A DNA stretch of 64,000 nucleotides from Saprospiraceae bacterium. Lineage in GTDB: Bacteria > Bacteroidota > Bacteroidia > Chitinophagales > Saprospiraceae. A program made the position numbers and the translations under genes. The stretch's first letter is position 1. Each line of letters starts with the position of its first letter. Shown piece after piece: positions 29,269 through 37,599 of this stretch. The notes beneath the pieces are model-generated. The model saw only the letters and a list, made by a program, of their open reading frames with translations. It was not told where the DNA came from and searched no databases. The stretch lies in the NCBI GenBank assembly GCA_028279185.1, contig JANQSS010000042.1, positions 62,001 to 126,000 of the forward strand, written 5' to 3'.

Positions 29269-30624
29269 CTATTCTACATCATTAATATGCCTTATTGGCA
29301 TTTCTTGAGATCTCTTCTGAACAAGTGCTGTATGCATTTTTAGTGCAGGTTCAACAATTGCCTTATTTAGCTTACTTACTATACTTTCAATTCTGTCATA
29401 AGCAATAGGAGCAAATGCCCATTCATATTTATTCCATAAATTATGATACATTGAAAATGGCTTTTCATTTTCTTGAATAATTGTAACAAAAGGAATCATT
29501 AGATTCGGAATTGTTAGTTGGAGCTCTAATGGAACAGATTTTGGTGATGTAATATCAGCAATCACAAATTTACAAAGCCCTGCCAAGGTCATTACAGTTT
29601 CACTAAAATCTCTCTGTTCTGGTCTTCTGAAGTTAAATATAATCGGAATAAATCCACGTTGTTTTAACTTTAGTTTTAATTCCTTAAGTTCATTAAGTTT
29701 GTCATCCGAAAATCTTCCAAGGATCAAAACTCCTTTGTTTGTTATAGAGGAAATAATCTGCTTTAGGTTGGTATTATTAGTTACCAAGTTTATAAATTGG
29801 GCAATTCTGATGTCATCAACAGTTATGGTAGTTTCGTTTTTAGGGCTGTACAATTTCAGGCTGGATTGTATAGTATTTTCCAATTCCACATTCCATGCAT
29901 TAATGCCAAAGACCGTTGAATCATTCATTGAACTATCTATAAATTTGGCACCTATAAAATTGGATCCCGATAAGTTAGAATTTTGGATTTGACACGAAAT
30001 GAATACTGTTGATTGGTTTGATGAATTTCTCAAATTAGTTGAATGAAATTTACAATTATCAAATTTTGATGATGTCATTTCCGATTCTGCCATAAAGGAA
30101 TTTGAGAAATTAGTTGAAATGAATTTTGAATTAAACAAAAATGCTCTCATTAAATTTGTGTTTTTCAAATTGCAGTTTTCCATTAATGTATCAGCAAGTC
30201 GAATTTGAGTTAAATCACAATTATTTAACTCACATGTGTTCAAATTAGCTTGGATTAGCGATGATTCTCTTAGGTTAGCATTTTCAAAGGTTACATTTGT
30301 AATTTGAGCATACTGCAATTGCACTCCTTCAAGATTGGTGCTACAAAAGTTGTATCCATCTAATCGTATTCCAATAAATTTTCCATTTTGGCGCTTTGGT
30401 CTAAAATTTATGCCTGACAATTGTGGTTGAACATCTGGATGAGCTTTTCTCCAATCATTCCAATATGTACAATCGTTTTTTGATAATGAAATTTTCAATA
30501 CTTCGAAATGTTCTTTTAGAGGAGCATGTCTTGCTAATTTGGGATAAAGATCCCAAACTCTCCATTTTGGATTTTTAGAATAAGTATCAAGAACTTGAAT
30601 TTTTGTATTTGGTACTGTTTTCAT
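29269..30624 (-). CDS. Pentapeptide-repeat protein with TIR-like C-terminal domain
   Basis: 451 residues. Residues about 75-255 are pentapeptide repeats of the A(N/D)Lxx kind (CSTNLEGVQLQ, NANLRESSLIQANLN), which form a right-handed quadrilateral helix. The last 160 residues read GVLILGRFSDDKLNELK, then PIIFNFRRPEQRDFSETV and FVIADITSPKSVPLELQ, a Rossmann-like pattern resembling TIR or nucleoside-deoxyribosyltransferase-type domains. I have seen this pairing in other genomes without a known role. The start codon lies 17 bases after the end of dispersed repeat copy 2. Confidence 0.7.
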   Translation of the reverse strand: MKTVPNTKIQVLDTYSKNPKWRVWDLYPKLARHAPLKEHFEVLKISLSKNDCTYWNDWRKAHPDVQPQLSGINFRPKRQNGKFIGIRLDGYNFCSTNLEGVQLQYAQITNVTFENANLRESSLIQANLNTCELNNCDLTQIRLADTLMENCNLKNTNLMRAFLFNSKFISTNFSNSFMAESEMTSSKFDNCKFHSTNLRNSSNQSTVFISCQIQNSNLSGSNFIGAKFIDSSMNDSTVFGINAWNVELENTIQSSLKLYSPKNETTITVDDIRIAQFINLVTNNTNLKQIISSITNKGVLILGRFSDDKLNELKELKLKLKQRGFIPIIFNFRRPEQRDFSETVMTLAGLCKFVIADITSPKSVPLELQLTIPNLMIPFVTIIQENEKPFSMYHNLWNKYEWAFAPIAYDRIESIVSKLNKAIVEPALKMHTALVQKRSQEMPIRHINDVE

Positions 30625-30640
30625 TTTCTTAGTTGTCTGT

Positions 30641-30902
30641 AACTCCCCTATAACCCCAACAATTCTATCTCCGAATTACGATTTTTACAACCAACAGTTA
30701 CGTTTATCACCCCATATTCACCCAATAAGCCCAATTGAACCGGATTATGGTAGCGTAGCTCTAGTAAGTAGCCTTTTGGACAAAAGTGAACACTAGACAA
30801 TAAATCGCTCGACAAAAGAATACTGGAAAACGCAGTGAGTCGGATATTGGTGTCGTGCATCGATGTAGGGTCACATGGTTACGTTGACAAGATAATGAAT
30901 CT
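30641..30902 (-). repeat. Dispersed ~265-bp repeat, copy 2
   Basis: Homologous to copies at 17478 and 61071. On the minus strand it ends GGGGTTATAGGGGAGTTA and then the sequence turns unique 17 bases before the start of the pentapeptide/TIR-like gene. Its internal frame (30648-30860, 70 codons) is conserved with the other copies: TNIRLTAF near the start and LLGEYGVINVTV near the end. Confidence 0.85.
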
Positions 30903-31049
30903 TAATTCCCTAAACAAGTGATGAAAGTGGCTAACTGACTATATTAGAAGCTGAGCAATATTTTTGATGGACTAAATCCTTTGGTGATTCGATGTGCCTT
31001 GAACGAGTGGAAGGGCTTCGTTTTGTATGATCCAAACGATGAAAAATAT

Positions 31050-32117
31050 TTAGGATATGCTGTCTTGCACCAGGCCTTTTTCGAAATCAATCAACCACTT
31101 TTTTCGCTCAATTCCACCACCGTATCCGGTTAGATTCCCATTTTTTCCAATCACCCTGTGACAAGGTATAACAATTGAAATTCGATTGAGTCCGTTCGCT
31201 CGGCCTACTGCCCGTACTGCTTTTGGATTGTTTAATTTATGTGCCTGCTGTTCGTATGTAGACGTAGTACCAAATGAAATCGTATTCAATATTCGCCATA
31301 CCTCCTTTTGAAAAGGTGTTCCCGGAGTTTCAAGCTGAACGTCGAAGTGTTTTCTTTTTCCGTCAAAGTATTCGCGAAGTTCCGTTTTCAATTGTTTGAT
31401 ATAGTTATTTTCTCCAATTAGTATTTCAGCATTGAGTAGTTTTTGTAAATCTTTAAACTCGCTTTCAAGCATCTTTCTATCCGTAAATTCTAACAAACAA
31501 ATTCCTTTGTCGGTGGCACATACAAACATTGGTCCTAATGGTGTGGTCAACCTGTTGATAAGAATAATATTTTCAGATGTACTCTTAGCGGGTGATTTAC
31601 CGATTAACTTCTTATACGTGTATCCAAATCCGCTTAGCGACTCGTATCCCGTTTCAAAAGCCGTTTGCGTCGTTTTTTTTCCATCTTTCAGTTCTTTGTA
31701 TGCGTTGTTGATTCGATACATTCGTTGAAAGGCATGAAACGTAATTCCGTAATTTTTTTTAAACCAACGTCTCGCCAGGTCGGGACTGATGTCGTTTTTC
31801 CTCAATAAATCATCGGATATCTTCTCCTTAGGATTTTCTTTTACCAGGTTTATTGCCTCAACAACCTGCCTGGGTGTTTCATTCGCATTTTCTGTTGGAC
31901 TACAAATTTTACAAGGTCGAAAACCATTTTTTAAGGCTTGTGAATACGTTTTATAAAACACCACATTTTCTTTCTTTGGTTTTCGTGCTCTGCATGTTGC
32001 AATACAGAAGACTAAAGTCGTTTTCACGCCTGCGTAGAAAATACCAACATATGTACTGTCTCTATTCAATAGAGCTTCGTAATATTCATCAACTTTCGAT
32101 TGAGTAAATGCAGTCAT
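31050..32117 (-). CDS. ada: Ada-type methyltransferase and transcriptional activator
   Basis: 355 residues. The N-terminal Ada domain has the four zinc Cys (FCIATCRARKP, Cys 38 and 42; CKIC, Cys 69 and 72). It is followed by one AraC-type helix-turn-helix (QTAFETGYESLSGFGYTYK cut here), then the O6-methylguanine transferase domain with active Cys 319 in PCHRVIG. The protein takes methyl groups from DNA phosphotriesters and O6-methylguanine and activates repair genes. Its start overlaps the stop of the next upstream gene by 4 bases, giving a two-gene operon. Confidence 0.93.
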   Translation of the reverse strand: MTAFTQSKVDEYYEALLNRDSTYVGIFYAGVKTTLVFCIATCRARKPKKENVVFYKTYSQALKNGFRPCKICSPTENANETPRQVVEAINLVKENPKEKISDDLLRKNDISPDLARRWFKKNYGITFHAFQRMYRINNAYKELKDGKKTTQTAFETGYESLSGFGYTYKKLIGKSPAKSTSENIILINRLTTPLGPMFVCATDKGICLLEFTDRKMLESEFKDLQKLLNAEILIGENNYIKQLKTELREYFDGKRKHFDVQLETPGTPFQKEVWRILNTISFGTTSTYEQQAHKLNNPKAVRAVGRANGLNRISIVIPCHRVIGKNGNLTGYGGGIERKKWLIDFEKGLVQDSIS

Positions 32118-32875
32118 TGAATAAAAAGATTTTGAAATGATCGATTATTTTGAATGCTGTCCAATTCGGTCCAAAGAAAATTATTTAATTTATTGAAAAC
32201 AAAGTTACCCATGGATATTCGTTTCACCCCGAGGTTCATTAACGTTTCAAAGTCGGGTAGATTTGGCATGCACATGACATTTAGTGGCAATGCAATATGT
32301 TCAACCAATACTTTTATATCCTCCTGTTTTTCAATACAGGGGACAAAAAGTCCATTTGCGCCCGAATCTGCATATTTCCCGGCCCGCTCAATCGTTTGCT
32401 CCAATGGATTGGACACGCCTAACAAATACGTATCCGTTCTTACATTTAAAAAAATATTCACATTTTGCTGTGCCAATTGCGTATAAACGCTAGACAAAAT
32501 CCTGGAGAATTCATCGACTGACAAAATTGTTCGGTTTCCGTTAACAATACTGTCTTCAAGGTTGATTCCTAAAACACCAAGTTGCTCCATTCTTTTAATA
32601 TGTTCGACAATTTCTTCTGGATTTCGACTATAGCCGGCTTCTAAGTCAACAGTCAGTGGAATATTAATTGACTTCACTATCCTACCAACAATGTATTCGA
32701 GTTCATCAAATGATATTTCTTCACCATCGTTGTATCCCAGCATGGTGGCAATGGCGCTACTGGAAGTTCCAATTACAGTATAGCCTACTTTTTGCGCCAA
32801 CTTCGCACTTGCAACATCCCACACATTGCAAAGTAGTATCGGCTCTTCTTCTTGGTATAGATCTTTGAAATTCAT
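32114..32875 (-). CDS. Isocitrate lyase/PEP mutase family protein
   Basis: 253 residues, a (beta/alpha)8 barrel of the PEP mutase/isocitrate lyase superfamily. Markers are LLCNVWDVASAKLAQKVGY, then VDLEAGYSRNPEE, LGINLEDSI and NVRTDTYL. The catalytic KKCGH-type loop of true isocitrate lyases is not present, which fits the phosphonomutase-like group of unclear substrate. It is the first gene of an operon with ada (4-base overlap). Confidence 0.85.
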   Translation of the reverse strand: MNFKDLYQEEEPILLCNVWDVASAKLAQKVGYTVIGTSSSAIATMLGYNDGEEISFDELEYIVGRIVKSINIPLTVDLEAGYSRNPEEIVEHIKRMEQLGVLGINLEDSIVNGNRTILSVDEFSRILSSVYTQLAQQNVNIFLNVRTDTYLLGVSNPLEQTIERAGKYADSGANGLFVPCIEKQEDIKVLVEHIALPLNVMCMPNLPDFETLMNLGVKRISMGNFVFNKLNNFLWTELDSIQNNRSFQNLFIQ

Positions 32876-33756
32876 GTTTGTGATCTTATACCAATTAAAG
32901 GCATAACTGACGCATATATTAAGAGAGATTTGACCAAATCCATCGTTGCAAAGCCTCGCTGTAGCCCCGGCTACGCCTACGTTTTACGCCTTGACTTTGG
33001 TCAAATCTCTAGATAATCTTTTACGTCATTATACACTTAAATTGGTATTATGCACAAATTTCTATCCGTACACGCTTATGGGCAACCGATTTTTTGGCAA
33101 GTATTTTTTCGTTGGTAGTTAAATTAGCCACGAAAGACACCAAGGAACACGAAGAACACAAAAAATGACTTCATTTTGGTACGCCTACCTTCATGAAATG
33201 AAGTCGTTAAAGTTCAGTGGGCTAAACTTTATTTTGAGTCGTTACTTTTTCTCACAGGTTTTGACCGCGATGAATTCGACCACAATTGATTAAGTTTTAT
33301 GAATGAGAAAACTTAGGTGCTTGAAGTTGCTTTCGGCCTTATTCATTTTAGTGGAAAAGGTGCCAAAAATCGTGTAAAACTAAAAACTGTATGAGCCTAA
33401 ACGCTCTAAAAGATAAAGAAATGATATTCTGTAAGTTAAGCGCAAAGAATGACCACTGAGGCGAGTTTCCTGCCAGCCGGCAGGCTGGTTTTAGTTTAGA
33501 TTTTTTGTGCCTTTGGAGCGTTAAGAAATGAATACAGCCTAGACTTTGCCACCCACCCGTTTCACGGTTCCTTCGCTGATCGCTCAGTCATGTTTTTTGT
33601 GTCATGACAAAAAATGAAGACCCGGCCAAGCAAAGAAACTTTCATAGTGTCTTAATGAATCGATACTGTGCACAATGGATTTAGAGACTCAAAATGAAGT
33701 TTAGCCGTTCAATGGATCATGCGTGAATAACAATTCGCATTCCGATTATTAACGCA
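32876..33756. other. Long intergenic region with palindromic element and hairpins
   Basis: 881 bases without a gene. It begins with the 161-bp palindromic element (32888-33048). The rest holds a small hairpin CCAGCC N4 GGCTGG (33473-33488) of a type frequent in Bacteroidota genomes, and a run reading AGCCACGAAAGACACCAAGG that is common intergenic filler. No frame encodes a recognisable product. Confidence 0.6.
32888..33048. mobile_element. 161-bp palindromic MITE-like element, copy 1
   Basis: Starts ATACCAATT and ends AATTGGTAT. The two arms are largely complementary (for example GAGATTTGACCAAA near the left arm and TTTGGTCAAATCTC near the right arm). A second copy of exactly the same length is at 46913-47073. 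It encodes nothing. The terminal inverted repeats and fixed length suggest a non-autonomous mobile element moved by a transposase outside the window; target-site duplication is not obvious. Confidence 0.75.
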
Positions 33757-35097
33757 TCAAATAGCAATGTCTTCTTTTTGGGGTTTGTTTCGCAGAAGCG
33801 GCGCTTTGGAAACAAGAGCAAAACCAAATGTAAGCACCCCTAATCTTCCGATGAACATTAAAAAGGCGATGATGAGCTTGCTTAAATCGGACAGATCTCC
33901 GGTAATCCCGGTTGATAGCCCAACTGTACTCAGGGCGGATGCGACTTCAAACAAAATGTTTTCGAAAGTAAAGTTGTTTCCGTCTACCATAAGGACGGCC
34001 CAAGTCCCTATGAAAAGAATAAAGCCATAAAATATCGTCGACGAAACGGCCAGGTAAATATTCGGAGCCGGTATTTCTTTATTAAAAAATGTAATGCGCT
34101 CCTTTCGTTTGAGGATGGATAATAATACGGCAATTAAGGCTGTGATGGACGTTGTCTTTATTCCTCCTCCCGTTCCCGCAGGGGATGCACCGATGATCAT
34201 CAATACGATCATGACGAATATACCACCTACACCGATCAGTCCAATATTGTAATTGTTGAAGCCAACGGTCGTATGTGCCGAAATACTTTGAAATGTAGCC
34301 AGTTTTATCCCTTCCCAGCCCATCGATCGAAATTCGATATCAGATAGGTAAATGATAATGGCCGCTACAATCCAAAATAGAAACGTGCCAAACAGTATAA
34401 TTTTTGACGTTAGTGTAATGGAACGCCGCTTTCGTGTCAACCGCAACCAAAAATCAAGAAGGACGATGAATCCAATTGACCCTAGTAGTGATAATACTAA
34501 AATAGTCGTCGTAATCATCGGATTTCCTTTGAACGACGTTAAGGAGTCGCTGAACAGACTAAAGCCCGCCGTGCAAAATGCGGAAATGCTATGAAATACC
34601 GCTTGCCAAATCGGGTTTTCTATGCCAGCTTCTCGAAAACCGAAATATAAAACGACTGCACCAATGAGTTCAATGACTATGGTGAATATAAATACGCTGT
34701 AAATAAAGGAAACTAATGGGTATTTTTTAGGAAGGTTGAACTCCAACCTCAATAGACGAACGGACAAATTTGGCAGCCTGTTGAACTGCTTCAAAATGAT
34801 AAATGAACTTAATGCCATGTAGCCAATCCCGCCGAGTTGGATGAACACTATACTAATTATTTGCCCTGGTAAATTGTAGGAAGTGGAAAAGTCGGCAGGA
34901 ACAAGTCCTGTTGTACTAACGATGGACACAGCAAAAAACAGGTGGTTAATCAGTGAGTTTTTTGCGTTTTGGCAAATGGGAAGTAGTAAAAAAATAAAAC
35001 AGAGGACAGTCAAGATAAAATAGCCTTGGATGAGCAATTTTACAGTTGATTTGTCATCTGTTTTTCTAGTTGCTAGCCATTGCTTGAATTTATCCAT
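33757..35097 (-). CDS. KtrB/TrkH-type potassium transporter subunit
   Basis: 446 residues with about ten membrane segments and the four selectivity-filter loops of this superfamily: STTGLVP, CTAGFSL, TTVGFNN and STVGLSTG. The length and lack of an extended N-terminus fit the KtrB branch, which takes up potassium together with a KtrA regulatory ring. No ktrA gene is next to it. It lies alone, with about 100 bases to the next gene downstream of it. Confidence 0.9.
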   Translation of the reverse strand: MDKFKQWLATRKTDDKSTVKLLIQGYFILTVLCFIFLLLPICQNAKNSLINHLFFAVSIVSTTGLVPADFSTSYNLPGQIISIVFIQLGGIGYMALSSFIILKQFNRLPNLSVRLLRLEFNLPKKYPLVSFIYSVFIFTIVIELIGAVVLYFGFREAGIENPIWQAVFHSISAFCTAGFSLFSDSLTSFKGNPMITTTILVLSLLGSIGFIVLLDFWLRLTRKRRSITLTSKIILFGTFLFWIVAAIIIYLSDIEFRSMGWEGIKLATFQSISAHTTVGFNNYNIGLIGVGGIFVMIVLMIIGASPAGTGGGIKTTSITALIAVLLSILKRKERITFFNKEIPAPNIYLAVSSTIFYGFILFIGTWAVLMVDGNNFTFENILFEVASALSTVGLSTGITGDLSDLSKLIIAFLMFIGRLGVLTFGFALVSKAPLLRNKPQKEDIAI

Positions 35098-35193
35098 GTT
35101 GTTTTCGCTGGCTCTAATGATCTATATACGGTGAAAGGCATTCAACATGTATGACCGATAGAGGGTGTCATAAACACGGTCATTTCGGTTCTG

Positions 35194-35688
35194 TTATTTT
35201 TCGCTTAATTCCTTAACTTTCGATAACCAATTTTTCCAAACCACCTTTTGCGCTTCGAAATCGGAACCATAAGGGCCTGCATAAATTGAAAGTTCGGAAA
35301 TTAGCCCCTTTTCTTCAATTGAATATTGTTCAACATATTCAAACCCACTAAAATTATAACTAATTTGAATAAACTTCTCTTCAGTCAATTTAGTGATTAT
35401 TCCGGTGGATATGGTTTTATTGGGTTCATATTTGAAGTGTACTTCAGAATTCAGTTTCCAATCGGACTCCACAAATGCATTCTTGTCAAATTCACTTCCT
35501 AATATTTTAGCGTACTCCTTATTGGTAATAATATCCCAAACTTTAGAAGGAGTGGCATCTATCGCAATACTGGTCGAAACGATGTTTGCTTCTTGATTGT
35601 TCTTGTCTATATTATCCATTTTTTCCTGTGATTTTAAACTTCCTATGAATAGTGAATTGAGTAAAAAGAGAAAAGCAAAATATTTCAT
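35194..35688 (-). CDS. Secreted SRPBCC-domain protein
   Basis: 164 residues, signal peptide of about 20 residues ending SLKSQ. The mature part is a SRPBCC domain: STSIAIDATPSKVWDIITNK, cut, then SEVHFKYEP and a C-terminal WKNWLSKVKEL. An exported version of this fold suggests lipid or hydrophobic ligand handling in the periplasm. Single gene. Confidence 0.7.
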   Translation of the reverse strand: MKYFAFLFLLNSLFIGSLKSQEKMDNIDKNNQEANIVSTSIAIDATPSKVWDIITNKEYAKILGSEFDKNAFVESDWKLNSEVHFKYEPNKTISTGIITKLTEEKFIQISYNFSGFEYVEQYSIEEKGLISELSIYAGPYGSDFEAQKVVWKNWLSKVKELSEK

Positions 35689-35781
35689 AATTTTTATTTT
35701 TAATTACGGTCGACTATCTACGCAAACGATGTAGGCCCTTTTAGGGGCTGCAGATTTTTCATATTTCGTGGGTCATCGTCT

Positions 35782-36513
35782 CTACTTTTTGTCTATATAT
35801 TCCACTAACTCGATTGCAGCATCTTTTATTCGTTCCGTTAACACTTCTAAGTTGTATGCAAACGTCAGTTCCTGATTAAGCAATCTAAGGAATTCGTCAT
35901 TTCTCATTTTAATTGTTCGAATAGCTAATAGTTGATCAACTTCTTCGATTCGCCTGGGTTCTTTAGGATTAAATGCTCTAATCGAATTGACAAAATCCGA
36001 ATAAGTTGTTCGCTGTTGTCTTATGGTCGACAACATAATATCACATAGATTATAATAGTTTATTATTTTTTTTCTTAATTCTTTATCCGAAATTACTCTA
36101 AAATTACCAGTACTCAACAGTTCGGCATAGGTAGAGTTGTTTAAGACCAATTCTCGTTTGCCGAATAATCCGGCAAGACCGACTTCATTCAAAAAGTCGA
36201 AAGTATCCAGTTTTGAAGGAGCTTTTGTAAGATGATTTTTTACTTTTCGTAAAGCACTTGTTTTTCGATCAACCAGACTGTAAAAATTCGAATTAAAAAA
36301 TGAAGTATCTTGAGAAAGGTCCTTTTTAATATCTTCAATGTAACCTCTTTCTGTATTTTTATCGATTTGCTTTGTGTTCCAATTGTTGATTTGCAATGCA
36401 ATCAAAATGCCAAGGACAACCAGAATAATTTCACCAATACCATAAATCAAATATTTTTTTAAATTCTCTGCGTCTATCAGTTTTCGTCTTATTTTTCGAA
36501 AGAACTTTATCAT
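35782..36513 (-). CDS. DUF6090 family membrane protein
   Basis: 243 residues. It shows the full family signature: a basic N-terminus (MIKFFRKIRRKL), then GIGEIILVVLGILIALQINN leading into WNTKQID, a single membrane segment at residues 25-45. A long soluble helical domain follows. Members are abundant in Bacteroidota and of unknown function. Compare the gene at 746. Confidence 0.85.
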   Translation of the reverse strand: MIKFFRKIRRKLIDAENLKKYLIYGIGEIILVVLGILIALQINNWNTKQIDKNTERGYIEDIKKDLSQDTSFFNSNFYSLVDRKTSALRKVKNHLTKAPSKLDTFDFLNEVGLAGLFGKRELVLNNSTYAELLSTGNFRVISDKELRKKIINYYNLCDIMLSTIRQQRTTYSDFVNSIRAFNPKEPRRIEEVDQLLAIRTIKMRNDEFLRLLNQELTFAYNLEVLTERIKDAAIELVEYIDKK

Positions 36514-36855
36514 TAATTTTTCATTTTTTTAGCATTGAGCTGAATTGGAACATGGCCGTGTTGTTTCATAACGGAGCCTTTGGGATATCAATACTTGGTA
36601 AGAAAGCGCTCGAGAAAAAATAGTGGAAATCCTGGTGAGTCTATAATTGGCGTTGTACATGGATACAGGGTCGCATGATTGCCTTGACAAGATAACGAAT
36701 CTTCACCGTATGACGCTCGTAGCGATAATGGGAAACCGCCGGATCTCGTATACAAAAGGAATTAGATTGCGATCAAATACACTAAGAGCACGAAGAGCGT
36801 ATCATTTTTCTCTGCGCTCTTTCATGAAGCCGGTGGCTGTATATTATTATTAATT
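36514..36855. other. Intergenic region with partial dispersed repeat
   Basis: Contains partial repeat copy 4 at 36600-36702, which lacks the AGTTA end. The remaining bases show a few short dyads but no gene. Confidence 0.55.
36600..36702 (-). repeat. Dispersed repeat, partial copy 4
   Basis: Matches the right-hand 100 bases of copies 2 and 3, sharing CGCTCGA, TGGTGAGTC, GGGTCGCATG and TTGACAAGATAA. The left half of the element is missing. Confidence 0.7.
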
Positions 36856-37566
36856 CTAGTCTCGCGGAACTTCGTAGTAACTCAGTTTCTGACCTAGAAA
36901 GTCTTCCACTTTTGCAATTAATGCTGCATGCTTTTCTTTTATTTCTTCGGTTTCTTTGTCACCCACCCGAATGATAAGATTGCCATGTGGGCCTACATTA
37001 TTGATGAAAGGTTGATAGCCATGCCAGTCGAAGTCGGCAAAGTCGAGGTCTTCGTTCGTTACATTGGGCGCATATATCATGTAATGCGGATAGTATATGG
37101 CCGGCCGACCCAGCGGAGACCGCGGCACCATATTTACCGGTGACAGCATATACGATATCCCAAGCTCCTCCGGTGGAGTAAATGTTCCATCTTCAAATCC
37201 TTGAGCCACGCGTTTATTTATTTCATCAGGCGTAATACCTGCCGCAATCCATTTGCCGATTTGAAGTATTCGTTTTATTTGGTGGTCTCTGCCTGCAGCA
37301 TCATAAGAGACGGGCACGAAGGCATCATCCTTGCCAGGTATACGTTGAACCAAAGCGATGTGGCCATTTTTACTTTCTCGCTCAAGTTCGAACCCTGTTT
37401 CTTTATTGAAAATATAAATGCCACAATCAACGCGTAGATGATCGGGTAAGGCACTCAATGCAATTTCTTTTTCTAATTCCGGTGGGAATAGAATGGTAAT
37501 TGGATGATCGATTTGCGCACATGCGGCGCTTGTGAAAAATAGAATGAGTAAAGTAAAATATTTCAT
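36856..37566 (-). CDS. Secreted hypothetical protein
   Basis: 236 residues with a signal peptide (about residues 1-17, ending ACAQ). The mature protein is globular and rich in Pro and acidic residues, with SALPDHLRVDCGIYIFN and YYPHYMIYAPNVTNEDLDF. I do not recognise a family, though the tail resembles proteins annotated only as exported in Bacteroidota. It starts 33 bases after the stop of the S9 peptidase gene, on the same strand, so cotranscription with that peptidase is likely. Confidence 0.6.
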   Translation of the reverse strand: MKYFTLLILFFTSAACAQIDHPITILFPPELEKEIALSALPDHLRVDCGIYIFNKETGFELERESKNGHIALVQRIPGKDDAFVPVSYDAAGRDHQIKRILQIGKWIAAGITPDEINKRVAQGFEDGTFTPPEELGISYMLSPVNMVPRSPLGRPAIYYPHYMIYAPNVTNEDLDFADFDWHGYQPFINNVGPHGNLIIRVGDKETEEIKEKHAALIAKVEDFLGQKLSYYEVPRD

Positions 37567-37599
37567 GATGTAATTAATTTAATTGTATGCATCGTGGGC

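Noticed and set aside
33061-33756. Further genes in the long gap before the KtrB gene
   Set aside because: Frames on both strands are short and broken; the stretch looks like ordinary non-coding filler with hairpins.
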